From: Delia radicum
Taxonomy: Eukaryota > Arthropoda > Insecta > Diptera > Anthomyiidae
DNA: 64,000 bases
Assembly: GCA_021234595.1 (NCBI GenBank)
Contig: CM037853.1
Coordinates: 18,653,809-18,717,808, forward strand
Reading direction: 5' to 3'
In this document: positions 1 through 10,316 of the stretch, piece after piece
Numbering within the stretch: position 1 is the first letter of the stretch
Layout: the number at the start of each line of letters is the position of its first letter
The notes under the pieces: generated by a model
What the model saw: only the letters and a program-made list of their open reading frames with translations
The model's database searches: none
What the model was told of the DNA's origin: nothing
Made by a program: the position numbers and the translations under genes

Positions 1-1290
1 TATTCTTTCGAGCTCGTGCCGTTAAAAGGGTTCTTGCGGATCTCAACGTTAACAAGTCACCGTGGCCGGATGGGATACCAGCACTGGTACTGAAGCCGGA
101 TGGCATACCAGCACTGGCTCTTCGAAGCTAGCTCGTCTATTGGCTAACCTGTTCAGTTCTTCATACCGTCTTCACTTCGTGCTTGAAGATTGCCAATGTT
201 CAACCAATCCCCAAAAAGGGTGCGGCTAATAACCCTAAAAATTACCGCCCAATTACAATATGTTCTGCGCTCTCAAAGGTAATGGAGAGCATGGTCATCT
301 AACATCTTGTAAATTTTCTGGAGGCCAACTCACTTATTAGTAATCGACAGTATGACTTTTGTAGAACTCGTTCTACGGGAGTTCCTTTCGGAAAGTTGGC
401 GTCGATCCATTCAGATATTTGGTGAGAGCAAAGTAGTTGTTCTATATATTTCCAAGGCGTTCGATGGTGTTTGGCACGGCGCACTGTTATAAAAGCTAGT
501 TACCTTTGGTGTCGGTAATGATTTCTTTCAAATTTTCTCAGAGATCGTGCTATACGTGTTATTATATATGGGATCTCATCCAACGAGTTTGTTCTTTCTC
601 CATCTCTTTTTCTCATATTTGCTAATGACCTCCTTGGTTTAACTTTTTATCATATCTACACCTTTGCAGATGACAGCAACATCTGTCATTCATTTTCGTT
701 CCATCGTAGGCCAAGCCTTGAGGAGGTTGGGTGCAAAAGCAGATTATGAATCATGACCTTTCGTTAATCTATGATTGGGGTCGTGCGATCAGGGTCGATT
801 TTAACGCTTACAAGACCCAATGTTGTTTGATGACCCATAGATTTGTGGACTCAACTATGTCATCTGTGTATATGTATGGAATAGTTATTGTGGAATGAGA
901 TACTCTTGATATTCTAGGCATGAGAATACAGTGTGATGTCCGTTGGATAGATCACATCATTCAAGTGTAGAAAGAAGCTTTCAAGTGTGGTTTTCTAAAT
1001 CGGTGTAAGAAATACTTCACTCCATCCGATTTTCTCACTATATATATTACCTACAGCCGACGGAAAATGGAATACAACTGCCATATATGGGCAGGTGCTT
1101 CAGAGTCTATTTAGGGCCTTCTGTGTGAAACGTAAGGCATTGATGCTTATCAGCGACATTAGTGTTCCAAACTTTATTGATTCGTTGGAGCATTGTCGGA
1201 ATGTGGGTTATGTGACTTTTTTCTATAGATGTTACCATTGGAAGTGTTCTGCTGAGATAAGTCGACGGCTTTAGTGAAAAATCTATTTTT
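1..1290 (+). pseudogene. decayed Jockey-like LINE reverse transcriptase
   Basis: Conceptual translation in shifting frames matches, block by block, the LINE on the minus strand at 34.3-36.6 kb. It opens with RAVKRVLADLNVNKSP at base 20 onward, passes a TFADDSNICHSF block (about 660-695) that keeps the RT catalytic FADD box, and then a DILGMRIQ block near 908. It fades out near 1290. Several in-frame stops and frameshifts break it, and a stretch around the GVPQG motif is missing. The 5' part lies outside the window. In its family the protein copies element RNA into DNA at the target site. This copy is dead, and is older than the 34-kb copy judging by its damage. Seen: motif order and stops. 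Inferred: clade. Confidence 0.85.
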
Positions 1291-1825
1291 AAGGGACACC
1301 GGATTTGTGTCAGTGCATATATGTGTGTGTTTTCTGTTTTGTCATTTAGAAATATTGTATGCGGGTGTTATTAATTCAATAACTTTTTTGTTTTGTTGTA
1401 TTTTGTAACTGTTTTTCTGCCAATAATTCTTTTTATTATTCTTATTTGAGTGTGAGTGTGTATGTGTGTGTATGTGTATAAGTGTAAATCTTATTGTGGT
1501 TTTCTTCCATCCCCCTCTATTTGATTTAATATTTTATCTTCATCTGCTTTATAAGTTGTATCGTTGCTGCTGTTGTTGTATTTGATATTAACCTAGTTCT
1601 TCTTTGGAAAATGTGTTTCAATTATGATTATTATTTGTTTTTCTACTTTTTGTTGTCGTCTTACTATAAGACTGTTGTGAAAGGATTATAATTTCTAGCA
1701 ATCAATTGATTCTTTAATTTAAATACTTACACACATACATACGTACGATATGCACTCACAATATTTTAACAGTAACTGATTGTAGTTTATTTAAAAAGTA
1801 ATCACTAAACTTTGTTTTTTAGGGC
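1291..1825. other. AT-rich spacer with TG-rich microsatellite-like runs
   Basis: No gene seen. It contains degenerate TG/TATG runs near 1310-1330 and 1447-1485, and T-rich tracts. It may include the 3' UTR of the preceding LINE, but no clear poly(A) end is visible. Confidence 0.5.
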
Positions 1826-1833
1826 ATATACAT

Positions 1834-2320
1834 TAGGGTGATAACTTTTTGCATTTTTTGCAAATATCAAATCTCCCCAGACAAAATCGTGTAGGGCATG
1901 GACAAATATTAAGAACTGCGTTTTTAGTTTTTCGCTATCGTTAAAAAAGGTTCCGCACCAAACGCGTTAAAGTTTTGAATCAAACAAAGTTAAAAAAAAA
2001 AACTTTTTTTGATGCCTCAACGTCTGACCATCACATCTATATAATTAAGGCATGCTGATATCAATAGTAAAGTCCGGTTTCGAGTCAATGGAATAGTTTT
2101 CTTCCAAATTTGCTTACTTACATATGTATAAACCATATTTAAAAAAAATCGTTATTAAAAAAAATTTAAAATAAATATACTAAATGCATTTTAGAAATCG
2201 CTGTCGGTGCGCAAGGTTTTTTACCAAATTGAACTGAAATAGTTTTTTTTATCATTAATACAATATTTGCCATTAGAAAACCCCTGGGGAGAATGTTGTC
2301 CAAAAAAAGTTATCACCCTA
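1834..2320. mobile_element. hAT-like non-autonomous element (MITE), 487 bp
   Basis: Terminal inverted repeats read TAGGGTGATAACTTTTTG on the left and, reversed, TAGGGTGATAACTTTTTTTG on the right. A second matched block (CTCCCCAG) lies inside each end. The flanks ATATACAT (1826-1833) and ATTTACAT (2321-2328) agree at 7 of 8 positions, as an aged 8-bp target-site duplication would. TAG-type ends with 8-bp duplications are typical of hAT elements. No transposase is encoded, so the class rests on ends and duplication only. Confidence 0.7.
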
Positions 2321-2370
2321 ATTTACATTTCAAATACCAAGAAATTTAGTTTTTAAATTTGTCAAATCAT

Positions 2371-2420
2371 TACGGGGGGGCTCTAGCCCCCCAGCCCCCC
2401 CCCCTAGCTACGTGCCTGGC
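2371..2420. repeat. G/C homopolymer-rich patch
   Basis: A run of G followed by several C runs and then TAGCTACGTGCCTGG stands out in an otherwise AT-rich background. It looks like one end of an unidentified transposable element. A similar GTAGCTACGAAC...GGGAGGGG patch lies near 45808-45850. Confidence 0.4.
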
Positions 2421-2457
2421 CTATTGAACTTCCTTCCATATTTTTTTTTAAAGAGAA

Positions 2458-2497
2458 GCAACACTCAGGAAATTCTTCCTATTAATTAATGTGTTGC
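2458..2497. repeat. 40-bp hairpin repeat, copy 1
   Basis: The sequence begins GCAACACTCA and ends TAATGTGTTGC, with an inner AGGAAATTCTTCCT palindrome. A copy of the same length with few differences lies at 48749-48788. It is a small dispersed stem-loop of unknown origin. Confidence 0.6.
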
Positions 2498-2774
2498 TTT
2501 CTTTGGAAAGGGGCTAGTGGAGAGATGAAAGGTGGAGAAAGATGAAGGGCTTCAAACATGGCAACACTGTAATTGCGCGAGATGATAAGTTTTAGAACAG
2601 TTGTTGCTCGCCACCTGATGTAGAGTTCGCAAATTTATTGAAGCTTTTTGTTTCATAGCCCTGATTCATTATTTTACTTCTGTGGGTTTAAGTGCCATGG
2701 GAACACCGAAAGTGGGTGTAGCGATACATATAAGTGATAGAAAACTCATACATATTATTTTTCTAAATTGATGT

Positions 2775-2847
2775 TGCCGTCACCGGGAATCGAACCCGGG
2801 ACCATCCGTGTAACAGTCCAACACGCTAACCATTACACCACAACGCC
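2775..2847 (-). tRNA. tRNA-like sequence (73 nt), probably a pseudogene or tRNA-derived repeat
   Basis: On the minus strand it has an A-box-like segment (GTGGTGTAATGG) and a good B box (GGTTCGATTCC) inside a 5-bp T stem, CCGGG/CCCGG. The acceptor GGCGTTG pairs with TGACGGC apart from one mismatch and G-U pairs. The seven bases in the anticodon-loop position read CTGTTAC, giving anticodon GTT (Asn), but the anticodon stem has mismatches. The sequence does not match dipteran tRNA-Asn well; the D-arm side looks more like tRNA-Gln. A SINE head or a decayed tRNA is more likely than a working gene. Confidence 0.5.
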
Positions 2848-2929
2848 CACAAATAATAATGAAAATTTAAATATAAATCAAAGAATTTTAAAATTAGATG
2901 TGATTTTAATTTGACTAATATGTGATGCC

Positions 2930-3760
2930 ATATGCAATTTTATGTAAAAGTAATCGAATTTTTCTCTTGTTGCTACCATATATGTTTATATTTAATCATC
3001 GCAGACGGCAAATTCACTTTTTTTTTACTTTCTTGGATTTTCCAAAGATTCTCAAGATTTTTTGATTATAATGGCTTTTTTACGATTTTCCGACTTAAAA
3101 TGATTTTTCTACTAATAAATATTATTTAATCTATTAACTTTGAACTCTGTTTTAAGTGCAGATTTTCTAAGTTTTTTACTTTTGTTTTTTTTACAATATT
3201 TTTTTGCTTTAAATACATATAATTTTACATATTTTTCTAATCTGATAAAGAGGTTTGATTTTTTTGTGTTAGTTTCTACCTATATGTTTATATATAATTA
3301 TATAGGAAAGTTATAGCATTTTTTTCTTTTCTGATAAAGAGGTTAGATTTTTTTTTGTTAATTTCTACCATAATGTTTATATATAATTATACAGGAAAGT
3401 GATAGAATGTTTTTCTAAATTTTAACACATACATTTATATAAAGTTATGTATGATGCCATATATAATTATATATAAAAGTAATAGAATTGTTTGATTTAA
3501 TTGTATCATATATACCTACATATAATTATATAGTGACGTATATATGATCACATATTTAGCTATATTAAGAATATATGAAGAGATAAAAAAAGATCAACTT
3601 TTATGTAACATAATATATAATAGTATATGATGATATATAGCGCCATGTTAGAAATTTTCCTAAAAATAAGTATGAGATATAAATATATATCGTTATATAT
3701 GACCACATATGACCACATATGTAATCATATCAATCTTTAAATGACTATATAGATACAGTT
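2930..3760 (+). repeat. AT-rich dispersed repeat family E, copy 1
   Basis: This copy matches the reverse complement of sequence at 8.5-8.65 and 10.3-10.7 kb. Shared landmarks are the CTATTAACTTTGAACTCTG block near 3131 and the ATATAGCGCCATGTTAGAAA block near 3636. The rest is dense in TATATA/CATATATG steps. No coding capacity is seen. The element class is unknown. Confidence 0.6.
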
Positions 3761-4099
3761 TTTCTGTACCAGGTATTATTTTCATTTAAAATTGTTTTTA
3801 CAAAAAATTATTTGAACCAAAAAGTTGATGATAACAAAAATATAATTGTTGTTTTTTTTTAAATAATTTGGAAGTTAAGTTTTGATAGTTAAAATAAAAA
3901 AAAAATCGTTTATTTTGATAGATTTGGGAGTTAAATTTTTTATTTTATTTTTGATAGTTGAAATAAAAGAAAATCTTTTATTTTTACGGATTTTGAGGTA
4001 GTTTTTTAATAGTTAAAATAAAGTAAATTAATGTTTTCACAGACTTTATTCTATCAATTTTTTAATAGTTAAAAATAAATGAAAAATGCATTTGATTTT

Positions 4100-4666
4100 A
4101 AAGAAAAGTGAGTAGACCGGTTTTTGACTTTATGTTAAGTAGTTTTAAAGTACATATTCCTTTGTTTTTAACGTCACAATATTATGAGCGTAGTAAATTT
4201 GCATTTCAATTTAAATATGCACTAAAAAAAACAAAATTTCCACTAATAACACAAAACTATGCACTTAAAATCTAAAAATTTGCACTAAAAATTTTTTGTT
4301 TTTTAAAATCAATAGCGATATTTTAAAATACAACAAAAATGTAGATGGCAATTTAAAGTTTCTTTAATGCTGTGTTAACATTTTTCAATTCTTTTATTTA
4401 TTTTAAAACAAATTGTAATTTTAATATAAAAAAAATATACAAAAATATGCAGTGAAAATCAAAATAAGCAAAAACATGCGCTAAAAATCATAAACATGCA
4501 AAAACAGATGCACTGAAAGGTAAATTATGGAAAAATATGCAGTTTTAATTCAACAATAAATCAATGTCATTTAGTTGCAAATTCTTTGATTAAAAAATGT
4601 ATTTCGTCAAAATAGACTTTGAGCCACTGACTACAAACATGCATTTGCATGAAAGTCGCTGCCCTA
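4100..4666. repeat. ATGCA-rich hAT-like repeat, one end preserved
   Basis: Many spaced 'ATGCACTAAAAAT'-like units occur. The right end reads, reversed, TAGGGCAGCGACTTTCATGC, resembling the ends of elements at 26575-27110 and 40593-43695. The left end and target duplication were not found. It abuts the mariner beginning at 4682. Confidence 0.5.
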
Positions 4667-4781
4667 ATTATATTTCTAATAAAGGGTCCGCCAAATAACT
4701 TTTTTTTTTTTAAATGCTATAAAAAAACTACTGAGTATTTTCTCAAATTTCTTTTTTTATTTGAAAGTATAATCCTTCCGG

Positions 4782-4996
4782 TTAATAATGGAAAATAATT
4801 TCATTCAAATGGCTACCTCGGCTGGCCATGCAGTAGCCTACACGATCGGTCCAATTTTTAAGCACATTATCGATTGTGTGCAGCTGTATTTCACCAATGG
4901 CTTCACGAATATTGTCCTTTAAAGCGTCAATTGTCTCTGGCTTGTTGGCGTAACACTTATCTTTGACGGCACCCCACAAATAATAGTCCAGCCAAA
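4782..4996 (-). pseudogene. mariner-like transposase, C-terminal fragment
   Basis: The translation contains WLDYYLWGAVKDKCYANKPE and ends in ASRGSHLNEIIFHY. This is the characteristic tail of the mariner-related transposases whose catalytic region reads 'LDYFLWGYVK'. These enzymes cut and paste their own element at TA sites. Only the last ~70 residues remain. The reading frame is cut at about 4997 by the inserted LINE, and the N-terminal part of the same transposase resumes at 7589-7715, so both pieces come from one element. Confidence 0.85.
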
Positions 4997-4997
4997 C

Positions 4998-7442
4998 TTG
5001 ATGCCAAAATTAATTTGGAAAGAAAATTATAAAACAAATTACCATATAGTGGTGAAAGAAGCACTAGAGGCAACAAAAATACAACAACAAAAAGCATATC
5101 TAGAATTTAATGATATATCGAAAATTATAAAAGACTCGTATAGTAAAATCTATAAAAACGGATTTAAAATTCCACAAAAGCAAAAATGGTTTACAATAAA
5201 ATGTTATAATGCTCGTAACGCCTCCTTCAAAAGGCTGCAGGAATACAGAAACTTGGGTAGCGATGTAAACAGCACGAAATACATGAAAGATAATAAAAAA
5301 TTTAAAGAAATCTGTAATGAAGCCAAAATTAATTATAATCAAAAACTAAATGAAAAGATAGAAAAAGTGAAAAATAGCAAAGACTGGTGGAAAGTAGCAA
5401 AGGAGATAAGAAATGATGATTTACCCCCAACTTTAACAATTCAGGCAGAAGAATTTATGTCGTATTTTAAAAAACTACTGAACCCTGTTCAAAACACCGT
5501 TAACATACAATATGCGTACCTTCATGTCAATGACCATGAGCTGGATAAGATGATAACAATATCGGAAATAAAAGAAGTACTTTGGAAAACAAAATCAAAT
5601 AAGGATCCAGGTGAAAATAGGGTTCCATACGAATTTTTTAAGAATGCACCAGAAGAACTATTGGAAGAAATAACAAAAACTTGCAACATATTGTATGATC
5701 GAGGCTGTGTTGATGACTCTTTTATACTAAGTATAATATATCCAATTCATAAAAAAGGCGATGCTGCATTGCCAAGCAATTATCGTGGCATCTCTTTTAT
5801 GAATTGTTTACCGAAAATTATGATGGGTCTCTTAAATGAAAGACTCTCTACTTGGGCTAATCATAACAAGGTGTTAAATGAATACCAGGCAGGATTCCGT
5901 AAAAACTACTCAACAGCCGACAATATATATAGTCTATCGTCAATAGTACATTTAAATTTTGCAGAAAATAAAAAAACCTATGCTTTTTTCGTAGACTTCA
6001 AAGCAGCTTTTGACAAGGTATCGAGAAGTGCACTGATCTACAAATTACACACTCTGGGAGTATCTTCGAAAGCAGTCAAGTTTATAGAATGTATTTATGA
6101 GAAAACACAAACTGCCGTATGGACAGGAAATGAACTTTCGCGACCATTTTCTACAGAATGTGGTGTAAAACAGGGGTGTTTATTGTCACCGTTACTTTTT
6201 GCACTATATCTGAATGATCTGCATGAATATTTAGAAGGTGGGCTCCGTATTGGAGATATAAATATACGATTATTATTATATGCAGACGATATAGTGATTC
6301 TTGCAGACAATATTAATGTACTACAGAAAATGATACACCGACTTGAACAATATTGCAATACTTGGAATGTTGAAGTGAATTTGGGAAAATCAGAAATAAT
6401 GGTTTTCAGAAAGGGTGGTAAATTGTCTCGTAAAGAAAAGTGGTATTATAAGGGTCAAGAAATAAGAACAGTCTCAGAATATTGTTACCTAGGGGTCTTA
6501 CTAACACCCAAAATGTCTTTTACAAAGCACGTTGAACAAAGAAACCAAGCAGCAAAGAATAGCATCAATCTAACATGGCAAAACTTTTTAAAGAAAGGCA
6601 CAATCACTATCTCATCCAAATGGAAACTGTTTCTTGCAGTTTGTAGAGCAGTACAGACATATGGTGCACAAGTTTGGGGATTTGCGAACTTCCAAGATGT
6701 TGATAAGTTACAAATATATTTTTTAAAGAAAATACTAAGGCTCCCGGCTTTCACGCCAACATATATACTTTTGTCCGAAACTGGTATAGAAAATGGACAT
6801 TTGTATACTTTAGATCTTCATATGAGATATGTATGCAAAACAATGTTTCAATACGAAGAAGATCGTTTGCCGCAAAAATTCACAAAAATGTTGCTGCAAA
6901 AACGACTGTTGTGGGTGGACGTGCTTAACAAATTAGGTGCCGAATTTGGAATTGATTGGACCGAAGCGAACCCTAATGTACAGCAGTGGAACAATAACCG
7001 TATAAATCTTATAAACTCCCTGAAGTCTAAATACTATGAAAATGTATTGCTAAAAATAGCTAATACAAGCAGAATTTATAGAAAAGTTGACATGGTAAAC
7101 GGAAGTAAATATATATCAGATGAACGTAACCAAGAAAACATAACATGGATTTTTAAAGCACGAAGCGATTTGATAAAATTAAATGGGAACAGATTTCAAG
7201 TAAATGCGTCAAATATATGTACATTATGTAATTCTAGAGAAATTGAAAACATAGAACACTTTCTAGGTCGTTGTAAAGCTCTAAGTGAATTTAGAATTAT
7301 GTATTTAAAAAAGGCTTGTTTTAATGACAGGGAAATTTTAGAAATATTAAATGGAATAAAAGTTAATTGGCATTATTTGGCAAATTATATAAAAACTTGT
7401 GTAGAATATAGAAATTTTCTTATAATGGAATTTAATAACTAA
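4998..7442 (+). CDS. non-LTR retrotransposon reverse transcriptase (5'-truncated LINE)
   Basis: An uninterrupted 814-codon frame. Residues 1-170 are a lysine-rich linker of the kind found between endonuclease and RT. The RT core starts near residue 248 (PIHKKGD) and includes YRGISF, the catalytic FVDFKAAFD block (D333), GVKQGCLLSPLLF, and YADD at residues 428-431. A C-terminal zinc knuckle C741-x2-C744-x9-H754-x4-C759 follows. The endonuclease domain is absent, so the copy is 5'-truncated, and the listed start codon is only where the frame opens. In its family the protein nicks target DNA and reverse-transcribes element RNA. The intact frame implies a fairly recent insertion into the surrounding mariner. 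The clade is within the broad Jockey/I/R1 assemblage; I cannot fix it further. Confidence 0.9.
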   Translation: MMPKLIWKENYKTNYHIVVKEALEATKIQQQKAYLEFNDISKIIKDSYSKIYKNGFKIPQKQKWFTIKCYNARNASFKRLQEYRNLGSDVNSTKYMKDNKKFKEICNEAKINYNQKLNEKIEKVKNSKDWWKVAKEIRNDDLPPTLTIQAEEFMSYFKKLLNPVQNTVNIQYAYLHVNDHELDKMITISEIKEVLWKTKSNKDPGENRVPYEFFKNAPEELLEEITKTCNILYDRGCVDDSFILSIIYPIHKKGDAALPSNYRGISFMNCLPKIMMGLLNERLSTWANHNKVLNEYQAGFRKNYSTADNIYSLSSIVHLNFAENKKTYAFFVDFKAAFDKVSRSALIYKLHTLGVSSKAVKFIECIYEKTQTAVWTGNELSRPFSTECGVKQGCLLSPLLFALYLNDLHEYLEGGLRIGDINIRLLLYADDIVILADNINVLQKMIHRLEQYCNTWNVEVNLGKSEIMVFRKGGKLSRKEKWYYKGQEIRTVSEYCYLGVLLTPKMSFTKHVEQRNQAAKNSINLTWQNFLKKGTITISSKWKLFLAVCRAVQTYGAQVWGFANFQDVDKLQIYFLKKILRLPAFTPTYILLSETGIENGHLYTLDLHMRYVCKTMFQYEEDRLPQKFTKMLLQKRLLWVDVLNKLGAEFGIDWTEANPNVQQWNNNRINLINSLKSKYYENVLLKIANTSRIYRKVDMVNGSKYISDERNQENITWIFKARSDLIKLNGNRFQVNASNICTLCNSREIENIEHFLGRCKALSEFRIMYLKKACFNDREILEILNGIKVNWHYLANYIKTCVEYRNFLIMEFNN

Positions 7443-7588
7443 ACACTTTATCTCGAATTGTTATTTGTATACATATGTTAAACGGCTGACGACAATGGTC
7501 AGAGTCGTAAATATTTATAAATTTATTTTTATTTTGTAATTATATGTATTGCTGAAAATAAAAATAAAACTACTACTACTACTACTAG
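7443..7588 (+). repeat. LINE 3' UTR and (ACT)n tail
   Basis: A short AT-rich 3' untranslated part contains AATAAA-like strings and ends in an ACT trinucleotide run at 7569-7586. Simple trinucleotide tails instead of poly(A) occur in several I/Loa-type LINEs. Mariner sequence resumes at 7589. Confidence 0.75.
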
Positions 7589-7715
7589 TCAAGATCAAAA
7601 TGAGCTTCATCTGAAAAGATGATTTTTTTGCAAAATCGGCATCTTCCGTAAGTCCATGATTTTCAAAGTAATGTCGCAATATTGCCCAGCGTTGTTCAAG
7701 CGTATACACAACCAT
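7589..7715 (-). pseudogene. mariner-like transposase, N-terminal fragment
   Basis: From the ATG at 7715 the translation starts MVVYTLEQRWAILRHYFENH and then jumps to FAKK followed by a FSDEAHFDL-like block, which in the family holds the first catalytic aspartate. The long DNA-binding region normally between these is deleted. The same N-terminal block occurs at 46.69 kb. It is non-functional and is the 5' piece of the transposase whose tail lies at 4782-4996. Confidence 0.8.
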
Positions 7716-7829
7716 ATTCGTTCAGCGGAAGGATAAAACTAATTATCTGTCAAATTAGACATGAGCTAAGTGTTACCATTCACGAAATAAGCACTAGTTT
7801 AAAAAAAACGTTAGATGGCGGACCCTTTA

Positions 7830-8499
7830 TATTTGTTACGTGCAACAGTTTTTCAAATTTTCTGTCGTACCGTGCAATGTTTTTATTTATTTTAAATGTT
7901 GATACTTACAAAAGAACAACATGTGGTATAAGCAATATTTTATCGTATAATTAATATAATATTGCTCATACGCCGTGATGTACTTTTTAGATGCACAGAA
8001 GTAAGAAACACTAAAAACTAATATACTGAAAATGGGGTTTATAATTTAACTGCTCCGGCTTTCGGCAAAATTGACAAAGAAAAAAAAATATAAAAGAGGA
8101 AAAGAAGAGAAAAAGGGTGAAGAAAATAATAATAAAAATATTTTTTTTTCAATTAGTAAACACGTGAGTTTTTATTCTAATTAGATTCCTATATTAATTT
8201 GTGACTTTTTTGATCGTATCCTTATTAGATTTTGGACAGCTGTTCGATTTCGACATCTGTTGGTTGAAATAATAGGAAGTGAAAAATAATAAAGATAAAA
8301 AGAAATTACATTTTAATTTTAAGTAGGAAATTGGAAATATCTAGTGATTTATGAATAAATTTTATTAAATAAACTTTGCTAAATATATTAAATATGCAAA
8401 ACATATTGTATAAATCTGTGTGTTTTTGGTGGCAAGTTTACAATTCCCTCGTTTGATTAACACAGCACACAATTTCGTAAAATTACTTTCCGACGAAAG
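7830..8499. other. AT-rich spacer
   Basis: No gene or clear repeat boundary. A purine-rich tract lies near 8075-8145. Confidence 0.4.
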
Positions 8500-8650
8500 A
8501 AGAGTATATATAGTCGTATATAGCTTGATATAGGGATATCTTGTTATATATGTGGCCACATGTAACAGCATATACTTACATATCATACTTATTTTACGAA
8601 TTTTTCTAATATGGCGCTATATTTAATCATATATCATTATATCCTATGTT

Positions 8651-10316
8651 ATATGAGCAATTCCATTTAATATCACCGTGAAGTTAATCGATGTTTTCCG
8701 ATTTTGATAAAATTTTGTGATTGTGTGAGGTAGTGAACTCAAGTATTAAAGAAAAATATTTTTTTTTTTTTTGGAAAACTCTGGCTTCAAATTGTGGGGT
8801 AGTGACTTAACTTAAAAGGTCATAATTTTTAATGTGTAAAAAATATCGACAAATTTATTTTTGCATATGAATGGCTAAGTTTTTTCGTATAAAAAAATAA
8901 ATAAAAAAAAAAAATTTTACACAATTTTTAAAAATAAAATTTTTTAAAAAAAACTTTAAAATCAATTTTTAGAAAAAAATCCATTTTTTTAAATTTTGAA
9001 AATTTGTATACAAATAGCTACACATGTGTTCAAAACACCCTCCTTACTTAGTGAGATATCAGTAAAAATGTAGTAGTATGTACACCAGAAAAAGTGTTTT
9101 TTTTTGTTCAATAGTAATAGTAGTTTTCCAATAGCAACAATTAAAAAAAACATTTTCGGGTGTACATACTTCAAGGAGTTTTCCACTCTGAAATTTTCAG
9201 GGTGTTTAGAACACATGTGTAGCTATTTGTATAAAAATTTTAAAATGGATTTTTTCCAAAAATTGATTTTAAAGTTTTTTTTTAAATTTTTTTTTTTTTA
9301 AATGTGTAAAATTTTTTTTATTTATTTTTTTATACCCCATAACTTAGCCGTTTTTTGCAAAAATAAATTTGTCGATATTTTTTACACATCAAAAGTTATG
9401 ACCTTTTAAGTGAAGGTTCTACCCCACAATTTGAAGCCACAGGGTTGCCAGAGTTTTCCAAAACAAAAAAAAAAATTTTTAATACTTACGTTCACTACAC
9501 TGATAGAAAAATACATCTTCATATTGATGATGCCCTAACATCAGAATTGTGACATCAATGTTATTACAAATGACATCAATGATGCAATAAGTGACATCAA
9601 TTTAATGACGAACGTTATCATATAATTTTGTCATATTTTACGCGTCATTCGTGCTATGACTACAGTGACATCAAATCGATGCCACATTTTGTGCATTAAT
9701 AACAGGAAAAGTATGAATACCTTAAGTATGAAACCTTATAAATATTGATGACAACAATTCATTAGGTATCAAGATTAGTTATTGCATTGATGACATTTTG
9801 TTATTAAAAGTATGTTATTTTGTCTTTGTATTGATAATATGTTGTCAATAAATAGATGCCAATTAATCATTTCCCTGATGTTAGTGCGTCATTAAATTAT
9901 TGAATTTTTCTCATTAAATTGATGCCATTTAGTCATTTCTTTAATGTCAATGTATCATTGCATTGATGACAGTTTGTCATTAAATTGAGCACAATAAGTA
10001 ACTTCTTCGATGTAACTGAGTTTTTTTATTAAATTGACTCCGATTCGTCATTTATGTGATGCCGATGTGTCATCGCATTGATGACACAATTTAAGTTTTC
10101 GATCCTGATGACAATTTGGTTAAGTGATGTTAAGGCTGACATCACCGTTATGACAAGTGTCATGGGGTCAAAAACGAAGACACTTGTCATAGAACTGATG
10201 TCAAAATACATTAGGGTTATGACGGTTTTTCTATCAGTGTACCGCAAACACTCACAAAATTCTATCAAAATTGGAAAACATAATTTCACGGTGCTTTAAA
10301 TGGAATTGCTCATATA
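8651..10316. mobile_element. long fold-back element
   Basis: Two arms of about 400 bp are inverted copies. The left arm starts TATGAGCAATTCCATTTAA and the right arm is its reverse ending at about 10316. Long internal matches include CAAATTGTGGGGTAG, AATATCGACAAATTTATTT and ACACATGTGT. The arms meet near 9100-9140. The right arm is split at 9496-9241 complementing coordinates 9498-10239, where a second element has inserted. It encodes no protein, and the two small ORFs over the centre are by-products. Confidence 0.8.
9498..10239. mobile_element. 742-bp MITE with repetitive core, inserted at TA
   Basis: Perfect 14-bp terminal inverted repeats (CACTGATAGAAAAA) are flanked by TA at 9496-9497 and 10240-10241. 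The interior is built from imperfect repeats combining TGATGACA, GTCATTAAATTGATGCC and GTGACATCAAT, irregularly spaced by roughly 60-75 bp. These also open short ORFs on both strands near 10.0-10.3 kb. No transposase. Mobilised in trans by a TA-specific transposase (inference). Confidence 0.85.

Larger units (their letters stand above)
4682..7827 (-). mobile_element. internally deleted mariner-like element interrupted by a LINE
   Basis: Ends are inverted repeats: AAGGGTCCGCCAAATAAC on the left and, reversed, AAGGGTCCGCCATCTAAC on the right. Each is flanked by TA (4680-4681 and 7828-7829), the standard Tc1/mariner target duplication. Only about 555 bp are mariner-derived (4682-4997 and 7589-7827); the middle is the LINE at 4998-7588. 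The transposase runs on the minus strand and lacks the central catalytic region. The deletion may predate or accompany the LINE insertion. Confidence 0.85.

Noticed and set aside
10029..10299. ORFs on both strands with repeated residues
   Set aside because: They lie mainly in the repetitive core of the TA MITE and read across its right terminal repeat.
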